Positions 34,980 through 47,600 of a stretch of 64,000 bases of DNA are shown one piece after another. The translations under genes were made by a program, and so were the position numbers. This DNA is from Mastigias papua. Lineage: Eukaryota; Cnidaria; Scyphozoa; Rhizostomeae; Mastigiidae. The stretch is taken from assembly GCA_964019165.1 (NCBI GenBank), contig OZ025271.1, positions 12,627,759 through 12,691,758 on the forward strand. The letters are read 5' to 3'. Within the stretch, counting starts at the first letter, position 1. Each line of letters opens with the position of its first letter. The notes below the pieces were generated by a model that did no database searches, was not told the origin of the DNA, and was given only the letters and a program-made list of their open reading frames with translations.

Positions 34980-35309
34980 GTAAGAAATCGGTTTTATTAA
35001 TATTTCTTGATTGATCTATAGTTCGTCTACTTACAAGTTAAGACTAAGTTATACTCTACTTGGCCTAATCGATGTAAGAGTTGTAAAGATAAGTATGTAG
35101 AACTTATGTTAACAACTCTTACATCTATTAGACCATTACAAATATTGCCCAAGAGACTAAGTTAATGAAGTGAAGGGTGTCTTAGTTCATCACTGAGTTT
35201 AATCAAAGATCAACAAAACAGCCCTATTGATTTTCGCAAAAAACCCTCTGAAAATAGACACCCAAACACAACATTATATTAGTCTCAAGGACAAGCTAAG
35301 TGTAAATAG

Positions 35310-35357
35310 TAGGAAAGGAAGACAATGACGACTCCAGATGAACATAGCCAAAACAAG
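35310..35357 (+). CDS. Candidate first coding exon, unknown gene
   Basis: Bounded by GTAAATAG (acceptor-like, with a weak pyrimidine tract) and AACAAG|GTTAGC (donor). It contains an ATG with A at -3 (35325) that opens MTTPDEHSQNK in phase 0. It would be the second exon of the transcript started at 34.95 kb. I could not follow the gene further: no downstream exon in frame was convincing. It may be chance. Confidence 0.22.
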
Positions 35358-36757
35358 GTTAGCGAATGTGTACTAGGATATAGTTGAAATCTATATGGAG
35401 TGCTCTATGCAAGGGGTTCTTCAAAATTACCTTATGGACTCGCTGAGAGATAGTAAAATGGTGAGCTCAAACATCCTACTTTCTCTCAAAACTTAATAGA
35501 TATAATAATGTGAAAGATAAGTTTATGGGGATTGCAATACTGATTGGGTTCGCTAACACTTGTAAATGGCTATATTCAGACATCTTAAAATATTTATTTA
35601 CACACAAATAAATCATATAACTGCTAAACTGTTCATTAAACGCAAAAAAGTAGTTGAATTTCAGTGAAAAGTAGTCCCTCTTCTGTCCTTAATCGTCGTC
35701 TTCTACTTTTTATTCTACAATTCTTCAACTTTCTCTTCAGCATACATCATGGATTGTTGGCTGAAAAAAGAATGAAAAGGGCAGCAAAACGATCTATAGT
35801 TTGGAAGATAATCAATTTATTTCTTCAAAATATAAGAAAGATGTAAGTTATGTCATGCAGTTTAATTACCTCCATATATTGCAGTATGTAAAAGTACATT
35901 TTAAGTCTGGAAAATGTCTGCAATCAGCCCACATGTATGTTTTATGTTTGTTCAGTAGTCAGCACCGAACAAAACGGTAACTTCAATAAACATTTCTTTG
36001 AAAGCTGTAAGGGAAACGCTTTTTGCTCAGACATATTGTTACGGAAATGTTAAGGATACAGAACCAGTGAATCTCTCTACATGCAATGCATTTTGCACAA
36101 TATGATTTCAGTCGTTTTCAATTTTGAGATATGGAAATATATGCGTGTTATTTCACACTAGTTAACAATTTGACTTGATTGAGATTAAGGTAGAAAATGA
36201 GATGATGAATTAAAATGATGAAAATCTTCAGCTTACAGAACTTCTGAATTTGATTAAAAGCAATAATTGTTTAGCTTAATATTATATGCTTCTGTTCTAT
36301 TATTGAGAAGTGCAAAAATACTCGGCTTGTCCCGCACTAGTTATGAGTCTCATTGAAATGAAATTAAAATAAAAAGAGATATGATACCTCAGAAAAACTA
36401 TAAAAGTAACATTACATCATGTCTGGAGTATGAGAGGAACCATGTTGTTAAATAAATTAGCAGGCAAATGATGTTCAGTTTATGAGAGGAAACATTGAGG
36501 TGAAGAAATTGGAAGGCAAATGAACAGTTCTGCTCTTCATCACATAGTTTTTCTGGCTCGAACTTACAAGTACTCCTTTTTTCTTTATTGTTTTGTAGTC
36601 CTTGAAATCTAAAGTTTTGATTCATGTAAAAGACATGAAAGTAAATAAACTTCAAACAATTAATTTATCTTTGTTATCTGGTTCATTTGTTGAAATGTTG
36701 AATGTAAAAGAGGAAATTGTTTCTGTGCTTCCAAGCACATTCATAAAATGCATTGAT

Positions 36758-36917
36758 GATTAACATTAGATGAATTATTTTCTACCTCCAACCTTCAAAA
36801 CCCTTAACTACATCATCCATCCACCATCATCCAGAAACCACCAATCATCAAAATTAGCCATAACCTAACCAACATTACTATTCTCAACACACTGCTTAAA
36901 TTCATCTAATGTTAATC
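36758..36917. repeat. Inverted repeat with 19-bp perfect arms
   Basis: GATTAACATTAGATGAATT (36758-36776) is exactly reverse complementary to 36899-36917. The ~120-base interior is rich in CCA/ACC and contains no T-rich tract, unlike its surroundings. It could be a small MITE or a gene-fragment hairpin. No clear duplication is visible. Confidence 0.6.
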
Positions 36918-37859
36918 AACAAAGGGTGTCAGATAGTTTTTCATTTTTCTGCTAGTCCATTTCTGTAATAGGTCTAGTTGTCCTCGTTCTTTCAGCTTTT
37001 ATCATTAATCAAAGAGAACCAGATAATAAAGTTAACATGATTTCAGATGTGCAATCACTTCGCAATTGTCATGATTCACTTTTATCCACTTTTTTCTATC
37101 TCGATCCTGATTTTTAAATCTATGTTCAATTTGGTAGTATTTCCCCTAACATGACAGAATCCATGCTATGTCTCTTATTCTTTGGCCATAGTGATAAAGT
37201 ATAGTTAATCCAAAGTGCAACTTACGATTGAAGTCCTTGATATAGTCTTCTCTTTGATAGAACAATAGGATCTTTCATTGATTCATTAAGTTCAAATAAT
37301 ATGATATCATGTTATTGCATTATGTATTTAGACATTTAAATCTGATGAAAATGTTGCAATTAATATCCAACAATCTCCTTGGTTATTGCATTGATAGAAT
37401 TGATTTCACAAAAGTCCTTCAAATTCATAACAACACTTGTTCAATATCCAGGCATCTTATTTCCATTAATCATTGTGTCTTTATGGACGTTAATCAGTAA
37501 CTATATATCATGTCCTGTTAAATATTGAAAAAAAGGAAAATTCAAAATAATTTATCAATTAACATAGTTATGATTCACCATTGCCTTTAAGTTATTTTTT
37601 GCTCTCTTTATCGTTTTGCCATTATAGTTTCTCGAGGCTTATAATTATATACATATAACTTAAGGACAGATACATATATTAACATATGACTCCTATCTGT
37701 TGCATTTTTGTCACTTTGAAATGATTGACATGAATTATGAAAGATGTTCTTCTCCCTCCATCCTGTTTTGCGAATGTAGATGCTTCATAGTAAATAAATA
37801 CTAATATGAAATTTAAATAAATATTACTTTTTGGTTTCATATTTACACAAGTTTGAGTT

Positions 37860-39850
37860 TAGTATTTGTTCGACGATTTTCTTCTTTCTTACTTAGTTGC
37901 CATTTTATATGCTCCATACTAAACATTATAGATAATTAACTTAAATATAAACATACCCGTGAAACATACCTGCTCCAATGACGTCATTTTGAGTTGAGTA
38001 TTTGCTTGATAATTTTCTTCTTCTTTCATTCTTCTTTGCCATTTTGTATACTTCATAGTAGCAATTATGTATTGATAATGTAAATATAAACATACACATA
38101 AAATATACCTGCTCCAATGAAGTCATTTTGAGTTGAGTATTTGTTTCATAACTTTCTTCTTCTTTCATTCTTCTTTGCCATTTTGTGTACTTCATTGTAA
38201 CAATTATGTATCGATAATGTAAATATAAACATACACATAAAATATACCTGCTCCAATGACGTCATTTTGAGTTGAGTATTTGTTTGATAATTTTCTTCTT
38301 CTCTCATTCTTCTTTGCCATTTTGTATACTTCATAGTAGCAATTATGTATTGATAATGTAAATATAAACATACACATAAAATATACCTGCTCCAATGAAG
38401 TCATTTTGAGTTGAGTATTTGTTTCATAACTGTCTTCTTCTTTCATTCTTCTTTGCCATTTTGTGTACTTCATTGTAACAATTATGTATCGATAATGTAA
38501 ATATAAACATACACATAAAACATACCTGCTTTAATGTTGTCATTTTGAGTTGAGTATTTGTTTGATAATTTTCTTCTTCTTTCAGTCTTCTTTGCCATTT
38601 TGTATACTTCATAGTAGCAATTATGTATTGATAATGTAAATATAAACATACACATGAAACATACCTGCTCCACTGACTTCATTTTGAGTTGAGTATTTGT
38701 TCGATAATTTTCTTCTTCTTTCATTCTTCTTTCATTCTTCTTTCATTCTTCTTTGACATTTTATATACTTCATGCTAACAATTATATATCGATAACTTAA
38801 ATATAAACATACACATAAAACATACCTGCTTCAATGAAGTCATTTTGAGTGGAATATTTGTCCTCTTATTTTTTTTCTTTTCCATCCTTCTTTACCATGT
38901 TAGGTGCTCCTTAAGAACTGTTATATGTAAATAATTGAACATTGAAAGATATACACAAGTAACACGTGTTCCATTCATATCATGTTAAGTTGAGTATTTT
39001 TTTCGTGATTTGCTCCTCTTTCCATCGTTTTTTGCCTACATTACATGAAGTAGTTGTAAATATAATTGTATCGTTCTTTTGCCATTATTAATGTGACATA
39101 ATACAAATTATATGAAATAACATGATGATAAATATATATGCATAACTCATACATGTTCCATTTATGTTATTTTGAGGTGAGTATTTGTTCCATGATTTTG
39201 CTTCCTTCTGCTTCCTTCTGCATCCTTCTTGCCATTGCAGACCGGTCTAGACCCTAAATGCCAACAATTATAAATAAATAATTTATAGATAAAAATATAT
39301 ATATCTCATACGTGTTACATACTTGTCATTTTGAGTTGAGTATTTAATCGATCATTTTCTTCTTTTTGCCATCTTTCTTTTGCCGGTGTAGATACTCCAT
39401 CATACCAATGACATTACTATAATTTATATATAAAATATATACTATATATATAAAATATATATAAATCATATGTATTCCATTCTTGTCATTTTGAATTCAG
39501 TATTTGCTCGAAGACTTTCTTCTTATTCCATCTTTCTTTTCTATTTCTAATGCTCCATTAGAACAGTTATATGTAAATGATCTAAAGATAAATATATGCA
39601 AAAATTGTTTGTGCTACATTGATGTCATTGTAAGTTAAGTATTTGTTCTATCATTGCCTTCTTTCTCCATATTTATTTTCCATTTTAACTGTCCCATACG
39701 AACGATAATATATAAACAATTGTATTAATTTAACGATAAAAGCATGCGTAAGTTTCATATGTCCTTCATTGATATCAGTTTGAGTTTGGTATTTAGTCAA
39801 TGATGTTCTTCTCTTTTCACATAAATTTGCAAACATATATGAAGTGATTG
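37860..39850 (-). repeat. 139-bp tandem array with exon-like units
   Basis: ACCTGCTCCAATGA-type anchors at 37969, 38108, 38247, 38386, 38525 and 38664 give an exact 139-base period; the next is at 38825, with a 22-base insertion. Diverged units continue to about 39850 and one precedes at about 37860. On the minus strand each core unit holds an 81-base open stretch (27 codons, YTKWQRRMKEEENYQTNTQ then LKMTSLEQ) between AAG and CAG|GTATAT or CAG|GTATGT, a good donor. Several units carry TGACGTCA, a perfect CRE octamer (about 37979, 38257). The acceptor side lacks a pyrimidine tract, so exon status is uncertain. Confidence 0.85.
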
Positions 39851-39859
39851 TTTGTAATC

Positions 39860-42800
39860 AATATTGTATGAATTATTTGCCAATGCAGAACCTTAATGTT
39901 AACAATCATATTTAAATAACGTAAAGATCAAAGAATATATAATACTTGGATAAAAGTGAATGACTTATTGATTGTTCTAGTTTGCATCATCAATGTAAAA
40001 CTATGTTTTAGGGGGGAAGGAGTGCTGATGCATTTCACCAATGTTTTTGATAATTATTATTCAGTCTTTTGTTTTGCCTGTTCGGTTTCTGGATTTGGAT
40101 GCAAGCTTTGAGCCTATGCAAAAATTTTGTGTACATATAAGGTATATTTGGGATGACGGGGGTTGGAGAAGGGTTGAAGCAGATGATGAAGTAATTCTAT
40201 GAGAATAATAATAATTAGTTCTAATTAATAATTAATTAATAATTCTAACTAATAATAAAAGTTTATTACAGGGTGGAGCATTGTATCCCAAAATAGCCCC
40301 AACAATTGACTACGGTATATTTGTGCTCTTCATATTTGATTTTTGATTTTATGCTTTGCAGTTGTTATGGCTACATTTCGCGTGAACAGGTGTGTACAGT
40401 TCGTTGTTAGTACATCTCTGTGTCTAAAGAACTGATTTCCGTATTTTCGCCTTGTTTATTCTTCATAGTTGTCTGATGTTTTATTATTTCTTTGACTATA
40501 AACCTGAACTTTTATTAAAACTCTTGATATTCCCCCTTTTGATTACACACTCTTTTACAATTTTGTTGGATTTGCCCTTAATACCAAACTCCTGACACTA
40601 ACCACCATTCACACACCTCCAGCCTCAAGATCCTCAACCACCAAACTTCCAGAATCTAGCAATACCACAATAAACTACAACCTTTGCAAAACCTACAAAA
40701 GTGTGAAAGAGCGCGTTCTTCCTTCCAAAAGAGGCGATGCTGATTTGAGTCATTATATCGCCAGATTCCCTTGTTCATTGTGTGAAATATTGAGAGATGC
40801 TTGCAAGTTGTTTGAGTTCTGATTTAAAACATATTAAATCAATTATTATGAATTATTACTGTAAACACATTTCTGAGGCATCTTTAGTTGGGAGGAAAAT
40901 TCATGACATACTAAACAAGAAGATAAATCTCATGTTTTTCAAATTTGTTTTCCTTATCTTTTCATTTTCACATAAGAAGCTTGTAGAAACTTTTAAAGAA
41001 TGCTCTCTACCCTGTTATAATATGCAGTGTTTCGAATCCTATTGAATTCTGTTCATTCAATTTGCGCCATGCACATGCTTTTGCAACTAATGCTTCGTGC
41101 ATTCCCAAAGGATTGTGTCGTTACCTGCCATTCTTCCTGTAGAAGCATGGTCTGTCGAATGACAAACATCTCCTATTATCCAAGAGATTTACGAAGGCCT
41201 TCTTCACCTTTTAGTCAATTTTCAACTGCCTATTATTATTGTCAAGTTCTTAATGCTGGTTATTAATCGTTCATCGAAAGGACATTGTGGTTGTTGAAAC
41301 TTGTACGATGCTTCTTGTGTCTGAGACGGATATGTCCACTGGATATGACATGAAATGCTTAGATTTGCAAGGTACAAGAATGAAGTATAGGAAGTTTACT
41401 TATCTGTGCTTCTCATGTCGTCTGTAGGCATAATTCTGCTGCGTCAGCATTGGCATGTTTCATCATTGCATTACCTAGTTTTACGTCTGCCCGTGCTTGC
41501 TTGAAAGTTGGAAATCTGACCTGAAATGCAGGAATACTGTAAGTATCACATCGAATTTTAAAAGTTTCGTTTAGCAATTGTGCAGTTTAATAGGTCAAAA
41601 TTATTTTTATGAAAATGTCCAAACGGTATTTGGGTTAAAAGTTGAGTTTGCCGACATGGCATGGCTACCCCTGGTGCATGAAATTGAAAGCAAAGCTGTT
41701 GCTGAATTCATAGACATTGCACAATTAAGTCATTTTACAGAATTAAAGCTACAATTAACTATAGTAAAGAATGAACGAATTGTAATTAGAAGATACATCG
41801 TGAATACTTGCCTTTGATTAATTTGACCTCACAGAGCATTAACATGGAGTGCTTGCATGACCGATGTCCAATATGCAAAGGTCGACAGTGATGTATGCAA
41901 AGCTATTTATACCCTTGCTCGCATTGACCTCTGGGTCTATTGTTTGCGACTAGAAGGAACTGCGTGTACTTATATATTGCTAATATTTTGAGATGATTTC
42001 TACATTTTATTCAAGTAAAATTGTTTAAAGTTTACTTTCAAGTATTGCATAAATTTAAAAATCCATTTTATTAACGTTTGTTCATATTTTCCGCCTGTTT
42101 TATTGCAAATCACAAGTTTCTATCCACTTCTGTCTGTCGGTTTTCCCATGTTTAGTTTTATTTCTGTTGAAAATCTGTTTTACCGGTAGCATGTCTTTCT
42201 TAGGCCATGCATGTTATTACATTAATTTTCTCGCATTTCAGGAGATGTTTCATGCTATGAAGATGTGATGTCGTTTGCACACAGAAAAAGCACAGATTTT
42301 GAACAGCCTTTATGCAAAACCTTTTAGCAACCATTTCTATCTTTAAAGGATGACAGATGTGTCTTGTAAAATCAGCTGTTTTCTGTTGTTTTTCTTCATT
42401 CCCGGGCCTTCCTCAGGGGGTATATTATTCCATATACATACACACCTTTATATTCGATCGCACGTAGCAGAAGATTTTACCAATGCTACGCCCTTGAGAT
42501 TCAATATGCTTCTTTATGTTAATTTCCAGAGAGAATAGAGCCCACAAAAATCAAATTGCTCTTATTATGGTTGGTGTCTTGTGTTACTGAACTAACATTT
42601 TACACTTTTATTTGTTGCGTTCCCTGTTCAATTGATACAACGGACTCGATTTTGACGACAAGTACACCCAAAGCCATAACCAAAAGCTATTCTGTTTTGC
42701 ATTTCTAAATCCTGTACAGTCAAATGGCCAATTTTCTCTTTGTCAGATGACGCATCGTGTATATACTTCATCCATTCGCATAATTTATAGCCTAAAACCA

Positions 42801-44600
42801 TCATAACTCAAATCGCCTTTATAGTGGTTGGTTTTTTGGTAGTGGACTAAAAAATAACTTTGTGTACCGTGATCCCTATTCAATTGATACAAGTCAGACT
42901 TGAAAGCATTGTGGCCTAGATCCATAACTAAAGGCTGTTTTCTTTTGGATTTTCAAATCCCTTAGTGTAAACTGATTATGCTTGTCTTTCTACTACGAGT
43001 CACACCGTAGGTATAATTTATCAATTTTCATAATTTTACTGCTTTGAGATTGAAGAAGAGAAAGTCAATGAAATAAATTCTCAAGGTTATCATGGATCAA
43101 ATGATAGAGTTCAAAAATAATGCTTACGATTAGAAACAATGCTCAAAGCTGAACGAAATGAAACTATTTCATATATATCTTAACATTTGAAACAGCTGCA
43201 AACATGAAAGAAGACGATGTAGAAAGTCTAGCGATTTGCTCATCGGATGATAAATAGAATTATTTATTACGACAAATAAATCAAACATTTGAAAATGTAT
43301 TATCTACGCTAATTATATCTCATAATAATTACCTATACCCAATAAGAAGGGATATAGTCTATAAAAGGAAGTGAAATGGGAGTGAAACAAAACATTGATA
43401 TGAAAATTTACAAGCAGTACGAACATCAAAGAAACATTAATACAAGCTTTCAAGCTTCTACAATAGATCCTGCAATAACTTTCAAAGCTGCAATAAAGAT
43501 TCTGAAAAATTGTGACCTATTCAGCATGCGAAAATCATAACATAGAATTGACTAGGCGTGGTAGGTTGTTCTAGCTGAACAAAATTGAAAAATTTCTCCT
43601 GTGCATATTCTACATAGTTGAAAATTTGGTAAATGTAATTTCAATCATACGGCCACAAAGGACATTTCAAACGGGTATGGAGTGACTTGTAGAAAGTGTT
43701 GGCTACAACTTTCAATGGATATGTCGCTAGTTTAAATCTAACATCAATTATGTCACTAGTTTACTAGTACATATATGTCGTTAACTTGACACATCTCCAA
43801 TGACGAAGAAATTTCTCTGTCTTTTGTCGCAATTCTGCTTAAAACGATCAGGGATCATTTCTAAAATGCTTAGCAAAGGGGCTCTTTAGATGCATCGTCT
43901 CAAAAAGTTAAGGCTTTGTTAGGATCACGCCCATCCTTTCAACGAGGCAAATATGATAGTTTAGCTTAATCAACCTGAAAAGTGCAATCAACAATTGTAA
44001 AGTCTTGACGGAAACACTAACGGTCATCTACATTTCCTTAATGGCGCTTACGGATTCAATTCAGTTCAATCATAAGGGGTAATAGAAGACAGGACTCATC
44101 ACAAGCAATAGCCGACAACATGAGAAAGTCCTATAAGAAGGAAAACAGAAACATCAGGCTCTTCGATAAAAAGCACGTTTTAAACTTGTAAAGGGCAATG
44201 GGAAACGTTAAAAGACAGGATCATTGCAACCTATCCTTGAAACTGGGGGACTGAGATCTCCAATATGATAATCGACATTAATCTGTTTCCACGTAAATGA
44301 AGCGGTTAATTGATCTATGAATGCAGTTTCTAAATACATACATCTTTTTACATACATCTTTTTGCATATGTCTATATAACTACAAGCAATGGATTAAAAC
44401 AGAACGCAGGACAGTTCTGTACTCTAAAAATGTGCTGATATGTTATACTTCCTGCTATATCAAACTGCTCTTCAAAGTGTCCAAACTGCTGATGGATGCA
44501 AAGGCATATTGTCAGTGAACAGACAATAATATTCAATTGATTCTAGTTGAAGTAGGAGCTCACCAAATCATAAAATTACGGTTAAGGTGCAAAATCAATT
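39860..44600. other. No gene firmly recognised
   Basis: AT-rich sequence with ATT-rich simple repeats at 40205-40258. A possible micro-exon sits at 40362-40389 (acceptor TTATGCTTTGCAG, donor CAG|GTGTGT, residues CYGYISREQ), and an ATG-less open frame of about 100 codons ends near 40822. Neither can be tied to a gene. 40900-44600 shows nothing further that I can name. Confidence 0.35.
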
Positions 44601-44603
44601 AAC

Positions 44604-44625
44604 GTATATATATATATATATATAT
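44604..44625. repeat. TA dinucleotide microsatellite
   Basis: About ten TA repeats following ACG. An ordinary simple repeat. Confidence 0.9.
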
Positions 44626-44629
44626 CTGA

Positions 44630-47600
44630 GTTCTTAGTTCCTCAATTTGTGTACCACTTATGTATGATGCTCGCAGAAACTTTAAGGCTTATGAATAGCT
44701 GTAATATTCCACCTTCAACAGTGCCTGATTTTCCTGAAAGGCAAACATAACCAACATCAGTACTACCAACAATAACAGCTTTTTCAATTGCAGAATTTTT
44801 CCTTAAATGGATAACCTATACTTAACCTTTTTAATGAAGAATAAGTTCTTTAAAGACCAATTCTAAGTTCCTTAATATGTCTGTACATAATGCATATACA
44901 TTTTTATACATTTCGACCTCATCCTCTTCAACTTTGAGATCAAAAGTGTCAAAATTACTCATAAAATACGCGTCTTTCTAAAACTTGGTACAGGATGATG
45001 TAATCCTCCGCAGCGTGGTTCTCTATCAGATCATAGAGCACTATCTACCCATAAAATCTTAACTGCCTTCTCAAACACTATGTTAGGGAGGAGCATTATG
45101 GGTCATTCTCATTAGTTACAGCAAGTAAAGGTACATTTCAAGTCATGTAAAGACTTAAATCTCGATGCTCTGATTGCCTCAAGTCCTGTAGTTTGTGCTT
45201 GTGTGTTTTTTTTTAAATAGTTTGGTAGGATAACGTGGTTTACAAACACCATGAAAAGAACAAGTCCCGAAGCTGAGAAAGAATCTTGTAACATATTACT
45301 TAAAGATGCAAATACTTTGTCAGAAGTGTAAAAACACTACACAAACGAACTTTTAGCCTGTTAAACATTATTTCATGCACTTTTTGCAGCTATCTATTAA
45401 ATTAGAGAACATGGTGGGATGACTGAAAAAGATGGAATAGGTGGGTTAGCAAAATATTTTTTGTACAGAGGGGTGGTATGAAGGCATGAACCATAGCTAA
45501 CCAAACATAACAATAAGTCTAGCGTATTAAATGTAAAGTAAAGGTGCATAGCTAAGAGACAATTGACCAGCTGAGTGTAAAAGAGTTTGATGATATGAAA
45601 GCAAGGAGGATAGAGAAGACAGCCTGCCATGTTGCAAAGTTACTGGCAAACCTGAATGACGGGGTCCTTGTTTGAATTCAAGGAATAAAAATATGTCGGT
45701 GTAAAAATAACCAAACCAGTTCTCCTTCAAAAGAGAATCATTCATCTTTGCCTTTCTACCTTCCATTGGTAGGGCAAAGAAAATTGGACTTGATAAACTG
45801 GTGGACTGATATTTTTTTATGTGTAAATAATACTCTCTTCTGCCCCAACCCCTGCCAAAGATAATGAATGCTTCCTTATAAATAATATGGTTTTCATATA
45901 CGTTTGATCACTTAGTTATGTGATGTTATTAAGCCAGTATAAAATCTATTCAAAATATTTTTCCAATATTTGAAAACTACACTTTCGTTCATTAGCTTAA
46001 AGAAATCTTTCCCAGAAAAGTCATTTGTTGCAGCTTTACTTAAATTTCCATTTTAGGATATGACTTCCGTGATCCTCATTCTCTCATCAAATGGTAGGAC
46101 TCTTTATGCTTTTGTGACATAAGGCCTAGACTAGCATATAATGGTAGGTTCCCACTATGTCCTACATAAGTACTTGTGTTTTATTAAGCTGTCAATTTTT
46201 AATATCAGTGACTTGCAGTGGGTACTTATCACAAGATTCATGAAGATGAGTAGGATGTTCAATATCTATTAGTAAGATATGGCCAGCTTTAAAACCATAA
46301 GAACTAAATCCTCATTAAGGAATAAAATAACATGAAACATGCAAGCATTGGATTAATATCATATAAAACTAGCAGTAATAAGATTACTCGTGCAAAAGCA
46401 AGACTTGAATGCAAACTATGAGTAGGCCATAAAGTTACAATAGGTAAGATTTCAAATCTGACAAAGGATATGCAGTAAATTAGAGTATAGCAGACGATTT
46501 GGAAGATATTTTGCAGGTACTTGGTAATCCAAATACGTTTATTCTTAGAAATTTTAATAATGAAATAACGCAAGGTTCATTCTGAAGAAGAACTGAAGCA
46601 CAAGAGTTGTAGACTTGATGAATTGATTAAAATGACAATGATAGAGCAGTTTTATTTTCGTAAATGGTTATGCTGAAGACGTTTATAGATGGTGCCAATT
46701 CAATCCTTAATTTGTGCTGATTCAAATTTTGTAATGACCATGGGCTATTGTTTGACTACCATCAGGTTGAATAACACGTTTATCGTCAATACTTGATATA
46801 TGGCTGCTTGACAACTCAGCTCAAAAACACTAATATCAAATTACGCATTTCCTGCAAATAGTTTACCTGTAATAATCCGCAAGGAAAGCTGCAACAATCA
46901 TGGCTCATGAGCCCAACCATTTGCCATAGCAACGATGCCATAAATGTACTTTCTGAAAGAAGTGAAGCCAGGAGTGACGTCATCTCTATTCTACACAGGA
47001 GATACGTTTCTGAGAGAAGACAATATCAAGTTAATACTATACAACAGGGTTTTGTATCAAAAGGTGAGGAAGGACAGCTGTGTGGTCAAAGGTCATACCT
47101 AGTTAAAGGATTCGTATCAAATGCGCTTGTAGATATTGATAGATTTATAGAACCTAGCATAATATTTTATAGCACTTAGAATTTCAGAATGTCATCTATC
47201 TATCATTAGATATTTCTTGAGTTGATAAATGCAACACAAATATAACTAAAAGAATATAGACGAAATATTGACAAAATTGTACAAGCTTTTCATTTGAAAC
47301 GACAAACATCAAATCAACATAATGATACAAAATGAATTGCCAAAATGAACGCTGTGAATTCACCGCTTGACTTTATCTATTTTCAGCAGCTTTTTAGAGT
47401 ACTTATTTTCAAACTTATAAACACCCTCTTGACTCCTTTTGATACAATTCGTCCTATTGTCGTTATAAGATAAATTTTGCAGTTTCATCACGGTAGTGTA
47501 ATTTTGCTCTATGATGATATTTTGGAAAAATTGTATTCCTCTTTCGGCCTTTTACTTCACGTATTTAATTTACAATTTGCACTTGCCCTCTGTTTCCTCG

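Noticed and set aside
37941..38724. Overlapping minus-strand frames of 60-90 codons as genes
   Set aside because: They are frames running through a 139-base repeat, so they recur in shifted copies. Only the 27-codon sub-segment is worth testing as an exon.
40508..40822. ATG-less open stretch of about 100 codons on the plus strand (contains KSVKERVLPSKRGDADLSHY)
   Set aside because: No start, no splice sites that fit and no family recognised. Low-complexity T/P-rich beginning. Possible exon, but not supportable.
41460..41530. Possible minus-strand exon with acceptor GCATTTCAG and donor TAG|GTAATG
   Set aside because: 46 bases, not in phase with anything nearby. Isolated splice-like sites of this quality are expected by chance.
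45612..45665. tRNA-like T-arm (CCTTGTTTGAATTCAAGG)
   Set aside because: No matching A box or acceptor stem at the right distance. Probably a chance hairpin.
46907..47179. 90-codon plus-strand frame
   Set aside because: No known motif. The small internal echo (GFVSKG/GFVSNA) is not enough to call a gene.
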